Shown piece by piece: positions 10,241-19,210 of a DNA stretch of 64,000 bases; the first letter of the stretch is position 1; each line of letters opens with the position of its first letter. A program made the translations under genes and the position numbers. The notes beneath the pieces were generated by a model. The model worked only from the letters and a program-made list of their open reading frames with translations. It did not search any database and was not told the origin of the DNA. The DNA is from Salinisphaera sp002433465 (GTDB taxonomy: Bacteria > Pseudomonadota > Gammaproteobacteria > Nevskiales > Salinisphaeraceae): NCBI RefSeq assembly GCF_040361435.1, contig NZ_APNL01000015.1, forward strand, positions 41,875-105,874, written 5' to 3'.

Positions 10241-11332
10241 TTAGTCGAAATAGTTGAACGTCGTGCCCGATTCCAGGCTGCGTACCGATTCGTAAATCAG
10301 TCGAATGACGTTCTCGACGTCGTCGCGATGCACCATTTCCACCGTGGTGTGCATATAGCGCAACGCCAGCGCGATCAAGGCCGAGGGTACGCCCTGGTTG
10401 CTGTAGGCGAAGGCGTCGGTGTCGGTACCGGTCGCCGGCGCGCTGACCAGCCGCTGGAACGGAATCTCGTGTTTTTCGGCGGTGGCGATCAGATGCTCGC
10501 GTACGCGGTTCTGTACCGCCGGGGCATAGGTAATCACCGGGCCGGCGCCGATCTTGGCCACGCCGGTCTTCTTCTTTTCGATCATCGGCGTGGTGGTGTC
10601 ATGGGTCACGTCGGTACAGATCGCCACGTTCGGCTTGATGCGCTCGGCGATCATGCCCGCGCCCTTGAGGCCGACTTCTTCCTGGACTGAGTTCACCACA
10701 TACAGGCCGAAGTTCGGGCGCTCGCCGGACTCATGGATCAGGCGCGCGACCTCGGCCACCATGAAACCACCCATGCGGTTGTCGATGGCGCGGCAGACGA
10801 ACTTGTCGCCATTGAGCACGAAGAACTCGTCCGGGTAGGTGATCACGCAGCCGACATGGATACCCATCTTCTCGACGTCTTCTTTCGAAGTCGCGCCCAC
10901 GTCGACGAAGATATTGTCCTTCTTGGGCGTTTCTTCCTTCTGCGGGTCGCGCAGATGAATCGCCGGCCAGCCAAACACGCCGTCCACGATACCGTTCTTG
11001 GTATGGATGTTGACGCGCTTGGAGGTCGCGATTTGATGGTCCGAGCCGCCATTGCGCAGCACGTAGATCAGGCCATCGTCGGTGATGTAGTTCACATACC
11101 AGGAAATCTCGTCGGCATGCCCTTCGATGACCACCTTGTAATCGGCGTCCGGGTTGATCACCCCCACCGCGCTGCCATAGGCGTCGGTAATGAACTCGTC
11201 GACATACGGCGCGAGATAGTCCATCCACAGCTTCTGGCCCGGCGTTTCATAGCCGGTGGGTGCGGCGTTGTTCAGGTAGCGCTCGAGAAAATCCAGCGAA
11301 TCCTCGGTAAGGATGGATTGTGTCTTGGCCAT
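10241..11332 (-). CDS. M42-family metallopeptidase (glutamyl aminopeptidase-like)
   Basis: A 363-residue cytosolic metallo-aminopeptidase or endoglucanase-like M42 protein. Metal and catalytic motifs in order: GHADE (H72, D74), the DNRMGGF block, the catalytic glutamates in VQEEVGLKGA, CTDVTHD, and the C-terminal metal-binding histidine in RYMHTTVE. The length is normal for the family. It is the first gene of a minus-strand run ending in lrgB or lon. The 279-bp upstream gap is shared with the divergent Sel1-repeat gene. Confidence 0.9.
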   Translation of the reverse strand: MAKTQSILTEDSLDFLERYLNNAAPTGYETPGQKLWMDYLAPYVDEFITDAYGSAVGVINPDADYKVVIEGHADEISWYVNYITDDGLIYVLRNGGSDHQIATSKRVNIHTKNGIVDGVFGWPAIHLRDPQKEETPKKDNIFVDVGATSKEDVEKMGIHVGCVITYPDEFFVLNGDKFVCRAIDNRMGGFMVAEVARLIHESGERPNFGLYVVNSVQEEVGLKGAGMIAERIKPNVAICTDVTHDTTTPMIEKKKTGVAKIGAGPVITYAPAVQNRVREHLIATAEKHEIPFQRLVSAPATGTDTDAFAYSNQGVPSALIALALRYMHTTVEMVHRDDVENVIRLIYESVRSLESGTTFNYFD

Positions 11333-11473
11333 GGGAAATCCTTGTGCGCGTCGGCATCGAAAGTTGAGCCGGTGATTATCGGTTTCGTGCAGGTCGCCTT
11401 CAAGCTTTGTGCATGATTACGTTCAAGCCTCTATTACCCGAAGTTAAGCAATTGATTTAAAATGTCTATCTTT

Positions 11474-11489
11474 AAGCACTCAAGTGCTT
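11474..11489. promoter_or_regulatory. Palindrome in a divergent promoter region
   Basis: AAGCACT-CA-AGTGCTT is a perfect 7-bp inverted repeat; a second, shifted palindrome CTCAAG-TG-CTTGAG overlaps it. It sits in an unusually AT-rich stretch between the M42 peptidase and the Sel1-repeat gene. The symmetry fits a dimeric regulator binding site; a short hairpin is the alternative. Confidence 0.4.
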
Positions 11490-11611
11490 GAGCAAATTGA
11501 TGCGGCACCGGCGTGCCGGCGCCCGCAGATTGCCGTCGCCTACCATGCGCCGACGTGCACGCACTGGGCGGTACGTCGGCCCGAAACACGCTTGATAAAG
11601 GAAACTCAAGG

Positions 11612-12754
11612 ATGAACAAACGGACCAGGGCGGTGGCCGCCGGCTTGTTGTGCGTGGCTGCCTGGTCGGCATCGGCGGCGGATCTGGAGCGCGGCATGGA
11701 CGCCTACGAACATGGCGACTATGCGACGGCGCTGGCCGAGTTTCGGCCTTTGGCGGCACAGGGCGACGCCCGTGCCCAGGCCAAGTATGCCCGGATGATG
11801 GCACTCGGGCAGGGCATGCCGGTCGACTTGACGCAATCGCTGGCCTGGTACAAAAAATCGGCCGCCCAGGGCGACGCCGAGGGCCAGTACGGGTTGGCTT
11901 ATTCCTACGCCCACGGCGAAGGCGTGGCGGCGGATATCGACCGCGCTGTCGCGCTGTTGCAAAAAGCCGATGCCCAGGGCTATCACCGTGCGACCCGTTT
12001 CCTGGGCGAAATCCGTGCCGGCGCGTTCGGTGAGCGTCATCAAGACCTGCCGCAGGCGCGTGCGCTGTTCGAACGTGCGGCCGACGCCGGCGACGAGGCC
12101 GCGAAGCTGAATCTCGGCCTGATGCTGATCAACGGCCAGGGCGGCGCAGCCGACCCCGAGCGTGCGATTCCGCTACTCGAGGCGCAGGCTGCCAGCTACC
12201 CGGAAGCGGCAGGCGCGCTCGGCCTTGCTTATGAGCACGGCACCGGCGTTTCCGCGGATATCGAGCAGGCCGCCCACTGGTATCGGGTCGCCGCCGACCA
12301 GGGCTACGCTCCGGCCCAGATCAACATCGGCAAGCTGTATCAGCTGGGCAAGGGTGTCGAGCGCAATGCGCAGCTCGCGGCGGACCATTACCGTAGCGCC
12401 GCCGACCAGGGATATACCACCGCCAACTACAACCTCGGCCAGCTGTATGCCGACGGCGATGGCGTGCAACGCGACGGCCAGATGGCGGTGCTCAACTATG
12501 CGATCGCTGCCATCGACGGTATGCCGCGTGCGCAACAGGCGCTCGACGAGGCGCTAGATACGATTGCCAGCCGCGCTGTCGGCCAGCAGACCGCCCTGCG
12601 CGAAGCACCCGATACGAATGCGCGGGTCGATGCCACGCTGGCCGCGGGCGACAAGGTATGGCCGGTACAGGCCGCCGCCGATGGCTGGGTGGCGGTGTAT
12701 GCCGCGCCCGACGGCCCGCGGCTGGGCTATGTCGCGCGCGCGGATCTGGACTGA
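11612..12754 (+). CDS. Secreted Sel1-repeat protein with C-terminal SH3-like domain
   Basis: A 380-residue exported protein. The start at 11612 begins a signal peptide (MNKRTRAVAAG, cleavage near SASAAD, residues 22-26) and follows an AAGGA-type ribosome site. The body holds seven or so Sel1-like TPR repeats, recognisable by A-x-x-Y-x-x-A-A-x-Q-G-x-A patterns (for example WYRVAADQGYAPAQINIG). Residues about 320-380 look like a bacterial SH3 domain (LREAPDTNARV, DGWVAVY). Sel1 proteins act as scaffolds in envelope or signalling complexes; the partner is unknown. Confidence 0.8.
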   Translation: MNKRTRAVAAGLLCVAAWSASAADLERGMDAYEHGDYATALAEFRPLAAQGDARAQAKYARMMALGQGMPVDLTQSLAWYKKSAAQGDAEGQYGLAYSYAHGEGVAADIDRAVALLQKADAQGYHRATRFLGEIRAGAFGERHQDLPQARALFERAADAGDEAAKLNLGLMLINGQGGAADPERAIPLLEAQAASYPEAAGALGLAYEHGTGVSADIEQAAHWYRVAADQGYAPAQINIGKLYQLGKGVERNAQLAADHYRSAADQGYTTANYNLGQLYADGDGVQRDGQMAVLNYAIAAIDGMPRAQQALDEALDTIASRAVGQQTALREAPDTNARVDATLAAGDKVWPVQAAADGWVAVYAAPDGPRLGYVARADLD

Positions 12755-12787
12755 CCCGGTCGGATCAGCAGGCGTAACAGCATGCGA

Positions 12788-12808
12788 GATGCCCCGTCGC
12801 CGGGCATC
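12788..12808. terminator. Hairpin between convergent genes
   Basis: GATGCCC (12788-12794) and GGGCATC (12802-12808) form a perfect 7-bp stem with a 7-nt loop, located between the ends of the Sel1-repeat gene and the MliC-like gene. There is no T-run, so it may protect transcript ends rather than terminate intrinsically. Confidence 0.4.
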
Positions 12809-12881
12809 CGTGAGCCGGGTGGCGGCCGCGCTGGCGTTGGCGGGTCAGATCAATCCGGCCTGCGGCCATGCGCGGGTCGGT

Positions 12882-13259
12882 TTATACCGCCACCTGCTCG
12901 CAGGTCTGGGTGGCGTTGTCGGCGTGGGGCTGTGACAGCAGCGCCGTGGACCCCGCGCCGTTGCCTTTCGTCCACCATTCGATGGTCTCGCCAACGTAGC
13001 GCACGCCGCTGGCCGCAGGCACGACACGCAGCTGGTGGGTTTGCTCGTTGAAGCGCAGCAGCGCCACGGAATCGGTCGGATAGCTCGCCTTGATCTGCAG
13101 CCCGTCTTCGCAGCGATACGACAGCAGCTTGACGCCACTGCCGGCCGAGTCGGCGGCGGCCGAAGTCGTGGAATCGCCGCTGGTGGCGCAGCCGGCGACG
13201 AGGAAGCTGGCGGCCGCCAGCGTGCCGAGTAGGGTGAGCGAACGCGGAATAGAAAACAT
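12882..13259 (-). CDS. MliC-family lysozyme-inhibitor-like lipoprotein
   Basis: A 125-residue lipoprotein: signal peptide to lipobox VAGC with Cys24, then a Ser/Ala linker and a domain of about 80 residues resembling MliC/PliC, membrane-bound inhibitors of C-type lysozyme. Typical landmarks are YRCEDG near the domain start, LLRF, the ASGVRYVGE strand and WWTKGN; two cysteines (in YRCEDG and TQTCEQV) can pair. The start at 13259 is chosen because it immediately begins the signal peptide. Confidence 0.75.
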   Translation of the reverse strand: MFSIPRSLTLLGTLAAASFLVAGCATSGDSTTSAAADSAGSGVKLLSYRCEDGLQIKASYPTDSVALLRFNEQTHQLRVVPAASGVRYVGETIEWWTKGNGAGSTALLSQPHADNATQTCEQVAV

Positions 13260-13525
13260 GACGGGCTCCATCAATTGACTGTAATAGCGTCGCATATTTG
13301 TCGCGATGAGCGCCGCTTACCGACACATGTCGGCGACGTTTACCGCCATAATCAGCTCGCAGACATCGTCCCCGGCGGCTATGTCGGGGTGGCGTCAAGC
13401 GACGAGCTGGCGGCGCCGAACCCGCCGCGAAGCCAGACCGGCCGGCGTGTTCGCGTCGTCGGCAACGCTGGAGTTCAGCGGTGCTTTATCTATCAGCAAG
13501 GCCGGGGTGCTTTGAGGAGTTTGCG

Positions 13526-15598
13526 ATGAAACGTGCGCCAAAAATCGGAATCGGTATCGCCGGCGGTCTCGTCGTTCTGCTTTTGATGGTCGTTCTGTTC
13601 GTCGTGTTATTCGACTTCAATTATCTCAAGCCCACCGTGAACGAACGGGTGTCGGCCGCGCTGGGGCGCGATTTCGCCATCAATGGCGATCTCGGCCTCG
13701 ACTGGGACCGGCCCGAAGACGAGCATGGCCTGGCAGCCTGGATCCCCTGGCCGCACCTGCATGCCGAAGACATAACCCTGGCGAACGCCGACGGTTTCGA
13801 GGGCGACACGATGGCAGAAATTGCGCGCGTCGATGCCTGGCTTGCGCCGCTGGGGCTGTTTGGCAAGCGCGTGTCGCTGCCGCGCATCGCCTTCAAGGGC
13901 GCCGATGCCACGCTCATACGCCAGGCCGACGGGCGGGATAACTGGACCTTCGATCTCGGCGGTGATTCCGCCGCCGACGCAGGCGATACCGCAGGCAGCG
14001 GCTGGACAGTGAACGTCGACGAAATCGCCTTCGACAAGGGCCAGGTCCGCTACCGCGACGCCACCCTCGATGCCGATATCCGCCTCGCCGTGGAACCCCT
14101 CGGGGCGGCGATACCGTTCGCCCAGGTCACCGGCGACGACAGCGCGGTCAAGGCCGACGCGGACGCGGTACGCGACTACGTATTCGGCTGGAGCATCGAC
14201 GGGCGTTATCGCGGCGCGCCGCTATCCGGCAAAGGCAAAATCGGCGGCGTGCTCGCGCTCAAGAGCGAAACCACGCCTTTTCCCGTCCAGGCCGATGTGA
14301 GTTCGGGCAGTACGCGCGTGCAGATCGCCGGCACGATCAGCCAGCCGCTTAATTTCGGCGGCGCCGACCTGGACGTCGCTTTTTCCGGGGCCAGCCTGGA
14401 CAACCTCTACCGGCTGACCGGGGTGACGCTGCCGCCCACGCCGGCGTATTCAACGCGTGGCCATCTGACCGCCGAGATCGATCACGAGAAGGGCTCCACG
14501 TTTGCCTATCGCAACTTCGCCGGCCAGATCGGCGATAGCGACATTGCCGGCGATCTGACCTTCGACCAGAAGGGCGAGCGCCCGAAGCTCACGGGCGAGC
14601 TCGTCTCCAAGCAGCTGTTGTTCGCCGATCTTGCCCCGTTGATCGGGGCCGATTCGAACGAGCACAAGGCAGAGCGCGGCGAATCCACTCGTCAGCCGGC
14701 AGACAAGGTCCTGCCGGTCGAGGAATTCGATACCGACAGCTGGGCCGCCATGGATGCGGACGTCAAGTTCACCGCCCAACGCATCCAGCACGGCGACACG
14801 CTGCCGCTCAACGATCTGTATACGCATCTGGTGCTCAACAACGGCGAGATCCTGCTCGATCCGCTGCGCTTTGGCGTGGCCAAGGGCGAACTCAATACCA
14901 CCCTGCGACTGGAAGGCAACAAATCGCCGCTGGCCGCCCGTGCCGATCTGCATGCCCGCCGTCTGCAGCTGGATGAGATCGTGCCGGCGGTGGAGGCGTT
15001 GGATGGCAGTCTGGGCGAAATCAACGCCGATGCCAGCTTCACCGGCACCGGCAATTCGGTAGCGGCCTTGCTCGGCGGTGCCGACGGGCGGCTGACGGTG
15101 CTCATCGATCGCGGCGCGATCAGCCGCAACCTCATGGAGCTGGCCGGCTTGAACGTGGGCAACTACGTGGTCGGCAAGCTGTTCGGTGACGAACTGGTCA
15201 AGATCAACTGTGCGGCCGCGGATATTCCCATCAAGGAAGGTCTGGCCACGCCCAACGTGTTCGTGTTCGATACGGAGAACGCCATCGTCAACATCACCGG
15301 CGATATCGACTTCGGGCCCGAGTCGCTGGATTTGACCATCACCCCCAAGAGCAAGGGCCCGCGGCTGTTTACGCTGCGCTCGCCGTTGTACGTGCGCGGC
15401 AGTTTTGCTGATCCGTCGCCCGGGGTGAAGGCCGGTCCGCTGCTGGCACGCGGTGCCGCGGCCGTCGCCCTGGGCGTGGCCGCAACGCCCGCGGCATCGC
15501 TGCTGGCCCTGGTTTCGCCGACCGGCGGCGAGGAGAACCAGTGCGGGCCGGTGATCGAGCGTATTCGCGATGCCGGCGAGGACGATGGCGGCCAGTGA
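13526..15598 (+). CDS. AsmA-family protein
   Basis: A 690-residue inner-membrane-anchored periplasmic protein of the AsmA family, relatives of which bridge the envelope and take part in lipid transport to the outer membrane. One N-terminal membrane segment (residues about 8-32) is followed by the typical DFNYLKPTVNERVSAALGR motif, a long beta-rich body, and the C-terminal DLTITPKSKGPRLF/VRGSFADPSPGV block of AsmA_2. ATG at 13526 has a GAGGAG ribosome site 7 nt upstream. It converges on the flavin reductase gene, 8 nt away. Confidence 0.9.
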   Translation: MKRAPKIGIGIAGGLVVLLLMVVLFVVLFDFNYLKPTVNERVSAALGRDFAINGDLGLDWDRPEDEHGLAAWIPWPHLHAEDITLANADGFEGDTMAEIARVDAWLAPLGLFGKRVSLPRIAFKGADATLIRQADGRDNWTFDLGGDSAADAGDTAGSGWTVNVDEIAFDKGQVRYRDATLDADIRLAVEPLGAAIPFAQVTGDDSAVKADADAVRDYVFGWSIDGRYRGAPLSGKGKIGGVLALKSETTPFPVQADVSSGSTRVQIAGTISQPLNFGGADLDVAFSGASLDNLYRLTGVTLPPTPAYSTRGHLTAEIDHEKGSTFAYRNFAGQIGDSDIAGDLTFDQKGERPKLTGELVSKQLLFADLAPLIGADSNEHKAERGESTRQPADKVLPVEEFDTDSWAAMDADVKFTAQRIQHGDTLPLNDLYTHLVLNNGEILLDPLRFGVAKGELNTTLRLEGNKSPLAARADLHARRLQLDEIVPAVEALDGSLGEINADASFTGTGNSVAALLGGADGRLTVLIDRGAISRNLMELAGLNVGNYVVGKLFGDELVKINCAAADIPIKEGLATPNVFVFDTENAIVNITGDIDFGPESLDLTITPKSKGPRLFTLRSPLYVRGSFADPSPGVKAGPLLARGAAAVALGVAATPAASLLALVSPTGGEENQCGPVIERIRDAGEDDGGQ

Positions 15599-15606
15599 CC
15601 GCGGCC

Positions 15607-16233
15607 TCAGCGCGGCCGGCGCATGCGAAAACGTGTCTCGGCGCCGATGGTGAAATAGTCTGCCGGGCCGCCGGCGCGCAGTATCGGCTCGCCGGCGGCG
15701 GTGTCGTATACGCCGTCGACGAGCAGCCGCCGTTCGATATGCACGCCCACCACTTCGCCGAGCACCAGCCAGGTATCGGTTTGGGCGCCGTCGGCGCCGG
15801 TCAGGCGCAGAACCTGGCTGAGCCGGCATTCGAACGACACCGGCGTTTCGGCAACGCGGGGCACGTCGATCACGCGTGACGGCGCCGGCGTGAGCCCGGC
15901 CAGCTCGAATTCGTCCACCTCCGGGTCAACCGCCGCACAGCTTTGGTTCATCGGCTCGGCCAGCGACTCGGTCGCCAGGTTCCAGCCGAACTCGCCGGTC
16001 TCCTGAATATTGGCCACGCTGTCCTTGTAGCCCACGCTGGCAAAGCCGATGATCGGCGGCGTGTAGTTGAAGGCGTTGAAGAAGCTGTAGGGCGCGAGGT
16101 TGAGCACGCCGTTCGCGCTCCTGGACGAAATCCAGCCGATCGGCCGCGGCGCGACCAGCGCGTTAAACGGGTCGTGCGGCAGGCCGTGGCCGTTACGGGG
16201 TTCGTAGAAGTGAAACGGGTCGTGATCGCTCAT
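15607..16233 (-). CDS. Flavin reductase-like (DIM6/NTAB) flavoprotein
   Basis: A 208-residue protein of the FMN-binding split-barrel flavin reductase-like group. The family block PRPIGWISSRS appears at residues 29-39, followed by NLAPYSFFNAF, PPIIGFAS and the KDSVANIQETGEF segment. Members bind FMN and serve as reductase or flavin-dependent oxidoreductase partners; the substrate is not identifiable. It lies 71 nt downstream in the opposite sense of the AsmA gene end and follows lhgO from the minus-strand side. Confidence 0.85.
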   Translation of the reverse strand: MSDHDPFHFYEPRNGHGLPHDPFNALVAPRPIGWISSRSANGVLNLAPYSFFNAFNYTPPIIGFASVGYKDSVANIQETGEFGWNLATESLAEPMNQSCAAVDPEVDEFELAGLTPAPSRVIDVPRVAETPVSFECRLSQVLRLTGADGAQTDTWLVLGEVVGVHIERRLLVDGVYDTAAGEPILRAGGPADYFTIGAETRFRMRRPR

Positions 16234-16304
16234 GGATTTTCCTTGGCGCGGGCGTAGCAGGCGATGCTAACCCGTAGGGCTGCGTGTGCAAGACAGCCGT
16301 CTGC

Positions 16305-17495
16305 TCAATCGCGCGCCAACAGGCGATCGACGATATGCGCGGCGATCGGCAGCGCCGAGGTGGCAGCCGGCGAGGGCGCATTGCCGACATGCAGGGTGCG
16401 CGGCGTATCGACGAACTGAAAATCGCCGATGAGGGTGCCATCACGGGCGACCGCCTGGGCACGCACGCCGGCCGGGTGGGCTTCGAGATCGTCGAGTTCA
16501 AGCTGCGGACAGTAGCGTTGTATTCGTGCCAGATAGGCGCGTTTGGATAACGAGTTTCGCAGCTCGTGCAGGCCGGGGCGGACATGGCGCGCGAGCATGC
16601 GTCGTACGCCGGCAAAGGCGAGCATTTCGGCGGTGTCGCGCATGCTGAAGTCGCGGGCGCGATAGCCTTCGCGGGCGGTGGCGAGCACGGCATTCGGCCC
16701 GACGGTGATCGAGCCATCGATCATGGGCGTGAGGTGCACGCCCAGAAACGGCATGGCCGGGTCGGGCACCGGATAGATCAGATGCCGCACCAGGTCATGG
16801 CGGCTCTCGCGCAGGCGGTAATACTCGCCGCGAAACGGGCAGATGACAAAACCCGGCTCGATATCGAGCATGCGTATCAGTCGATCGGCCATCAGTCCGC
16901 CGCAGGCGACCAGTTGGCGCGCGTGCAGCGTGTCGCCATCAGTCTCGACCACGACCTCGCTGGCATATTCCCGCAGATTGCATACGCTGGCGTTGCAGCG
17001 GATCTCGCCACCGCCGGCTTCGATATCGGCGGCCATGGCATGGCAGAGCGCACGATAGTCGACAATGCCGCTGCTGGGCACATGGATGGCGGCCACGCCG
17101 CGAACCGCCGGCTCGCGTTCGGCCAGTTCATCCGCGTCGAGCCAGTGGCGCTCGATGCCGTTGGTGCCCATACGATCGAACAGGGTCTCGAGGCCCGCGC
17201 ACTCTTCCGGCGCTGTGGCCACCAGCAGCTTGCCGGGCGTGTCGAAGGGGATGGCGTGCGCCGCGCAGAACGCTTTCGTCGCCGTATTGCCGGCGATACA
17301 GAAACGGGCCTTGAGCGAATTCGGCGCGTAATAGACCCCCGCGTGGATCACGCCCGAATTGTGACCGGTCTGATGGACGCCCAGCTCGGGCTCCTTTTCC
17401 AGCACCACCAGCCGTTGCCCGGGCTCGCGGCGCAGCAGTTCGCGGGCGGTCGCCAGGCCCACGATACCGCCGCCGATGACGATACGATCGTACAT
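16305..17495 (-). CDS. lhgO: L-2-hydroxyglutarate dehydrogenase/oxidase
   Basis: A 396-residue FAD-dependent oxidoreductase of the DAO superfamily, oxidising L-2-hydroxyglutarate to 2-oxoglutarate. The dinucleotide-binding motif IGGGIVGLATARELL begins at residue 6, VLEKEPELGVHQTGHNSGVIHAG is the characteristic LhgO segment (quoted in part: HQTGHNSGVIHAG), and the C-terminal HVGNAPSPAATSALPIA block binds FAD. The start at 17495 (MYDRIVIGGG) is set by the family N-terminus; the open frame continues 53 codons upstream without family match. Confidence 0.92.
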   Translation of the reverse strand: MYDRIVIGGGIVGLATARELLRREPGQRLVVLEKEPELGVHQTGHNSGVIHAGVYYAPNSLKARFCIAGNTATKAFCAAHAIPFDTPGKLLVATAPEECAGLETLFDRMGTNGIERHWLDADELAEREPAVRGVAAIHVPSSGIVDYRALCHAMAADIEAGGGEIRCNASVCNLREYASEVVVETDGDTLHARQLVACGGLMADRLIRMLDIEPGFVICPFRGEYYRLRESRHDLVRHLIYPVPDPAMPFLGVHLTPMIDGSITVGPNAVLATAREGYRARDFSMRDTAEMLAFAGVRRMLARHVRPGLHELRNSLSKRAYLARIQRYCPQLELDDLEAHPAGVRAQAVARDGTLIGDFQFVDTPRTLHVGNAPSPAATSALPIAAHIVDRLLARD

Positions 17496-17619
17496 GCGGC
17501 GATTGCAGCAGATCGGGGTCGCCCACGCCACTCGCGAACGCCCGGCCCGGATGCCGGGCCTGTCGCGCCATGCCGGGTGCATCGTATGATCGCCGGTCTC
17601 GAACCGAAGAGCGAAAGCC

Positions 17620-18213
17620 ATGGATGACTGGGTAGAACGCGCGATGGCGCGCATGCCGAACGTACCTGCACTGTTCGGCTGGCTGGGGCTGAACCGCCGA
17701 GGCGAATGGCTGATTCAGGGCGAGGTGATCCGCCACCGACGGATCGTGGACACCATCGCGCGCAACTACGGCGTGGACGAATACGGGCGCTGGTTTTTTC
17801 AGAATGGCCCGCAGCGCGGCTACATCACGCTGGAATACGCGCCGCTGATCGCGCGCGTGCAGGCCGACGACCGGCTCGTTACCCATACCGGTCAGCCGAT
17901 CGACAAGGCGCGCGGCCTGTATCTGGACGAAGACAGTAACGCCGTGCTCGATAGCGACGCCGGCGCGGTGCTTATCCAGGGCGCGGATCTGGCCTGGGTG
18001 CTGGAACACCTGCGTGCCAGCGGTAGCGACGCCGAGGTGGAAGAGGCGGCGCTTGCCGAGGCGCTGGAAGCCGCACCGGGTCGCCCCACGGGTCTGGAGC
18101 TCGTCTTTGCCGGTGAACGCCTGCCGGTTCATCGCTGCGACCGGGCCGACATGCCCACGACCCTGGGGTTCGTGGCCGAGCCGGCGCCGCGCGACGGCGA
18201 AAACAGCAACTAG
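17620..18213 (+). CDS. Conserved hypothetical protein (DUF2946-like naming uncertain)
   Basis: A 197-residue soluble protein that I recognise only as a conserved proteobacterial hypothetical: it opens with the MPNVPALFGWLGLNRRGEW pattern seen in small proteins of unknown function. The middle contains WFFQNGPQRGYITLEYAP. The C-terminal third is Glu/Ala-rich and then basic. No catalytic motif or membrane segment is visible. It is divergent from lhgO and lies 96 nt upstream of the creatininase-family gene on the same strand. Confidence 0.6.
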   Translation: MDDWVERAMARMPNVPALFGWLGLNRRGEWLIQGEVIRHRRIVDTIARNYGVDEYGRWFFQNGPQRGYITLEYAPLIARVQADDRLVTHTGQPIDKARGLYLDEDSNAVLDSDAGAVLIQGADLAWVLEHLRASGSDAEVEEAALAEALEAAPGRPTGLELVFAGERLPVHRCDRADMPTTLGFVAEPAPRDGENSN

Positions 18214-18309
18214 AGCCTTTCTCAGGCGACGACGAGCGATCATGAATCAAGCGATCAACGCGTTCGACAAACCCACAAGCCAACGACTGCACGTGGTCGA
18301 GGCCTGAGC

Positions 18310-19110
18310 ATGGCCTGGTACTACTGGCAAGACCTGACCGGCCCCGAGCTGGACGCGCTGGCCGACGACGCCGCTCTGGCCGTACTGCCGGTCGCCGCGA
18401 TCGAGCAACACGGCCCGCACCTGCCGCTGGCCACCGACGTCACCATTGGCGAAGGTCTGCTGAGCGCGGCGCTCGAACGCCTGCCCGACAACAGTGCGCC
18501 GGTGTTTGTGCTGCCCACGCTGGCCATCGGCGCGAGCCTGGAACATACGAACTATGCGGGCACGCTCAGCGTCGCGCCGGAAACCGCGATCACCACGATC
18601 GAATCGATCGGCGCGGCGCTGGCCCGTGCAGGGGTACGGCGGCTGCTGTTGTTCAACAGCCACGGCGGCAACAAGGCGGTGCTCGATCTGGCCGCGCTCA
18701 AGCTGCGCGCCGCCCGCGACATACTGGTGGTCAAGGCCAACTATTTCCGGTTTGCGGCACCGGCGAACAGCCTGGCAGCGCATGAGATGGCCCATGGCCT
18801 GCACGGCGGGGCGCTGGAAACCTCGCTCATGCTGCATTTCGCGCCAGAGGCCGTACGCCGGGCGCATATCGCCGACTTCAAGCCGATTGGCGCGCGTCGG
18901 GCCGAGGCGGGAGCCACACTCCTACCGGAAGGCGATGCCGGCTTTGCCTGGATGGCCGAGGATCTACATCCGGCCGGCGTGGCCGGCGATGCGCGTCTGG
19001 CCAGCGCCGAGCACGGCGCCGCGTTGGCCGCACAATTTGGCGCGCGCCTGGTCGAGATCATGGCCGAAACGCTGGCCTTTGATCTGAAAACGATCGGCCA
19101 CCGCGCGTAG
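18310..19110 (+). CDS. Creatininase-family amidohydrolase
   Basis: A 266-residue metalloenzyme of the creatininase fold. Metal ligands are visible as E32, H34 and D43 in IEQHGPHLPLATD, H118 in NSHGGNK, and E170 in GGALETS. Relatives include creatinine amidohydrolase, the mycofactocin peptidase MftE and the archaeal ArfB deformylase, which acts on a formylamino-pyrimidine of the riboflavin/F420 pathway. It converges on a GTP cyclohydrolase II gene 100 nt away, within a cluster of pyrimidine/pterin-type genes. A role on a GTP-derived pyrimidine is therefore attractive but unproven. Confidence 0.85.
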   Translation: MAWYYWQDLTGPELDALADDAALAVLPVAAIEQHGPHLPLATDVTIGEGLLSAALERLPDNSAPVFVLPTLAIGASLEHTNYAGTLSVAPETAITTIESIGAALARAGVRRLLLFNSHGGNKAVLDLAALKLRAARDILVVKANYFRFAAPANSLAAHEMAHGLHGGALETSLMLHFAPEAVRRAHIADFKPIGARRAEAGATLLPEGDAGFAWMAEDLHPAGVAGDARLASAEHGAALAAQFGARLVEIMAETLAFDLKTIGHRA

Positions 19111-19181
19111 TACGCGCCCGGCGTCCGACGAACGGCACAAGGCGGGCTGTCCGCGAACGAACGCGATTACAGGCCGATAGG

Positions 19182-19200
19182 ACAACAGGCCGGTTGTTTT
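19182..19200. terminator. Weak bidirectional hairpin between creatininase-family and GTP cyclohydrolase II genes
   Basis: ACAAC (19182-19186) pairs with GTTGT (19193-19197) across a 6-nt loop, followed by TTT on the plus strand. It lies in the 100-bp convergent gap. The stem is only five pairs, so confidence is low. Confidence 0.3.
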
Positions 19201-19210
19201 CGATCAGGGA

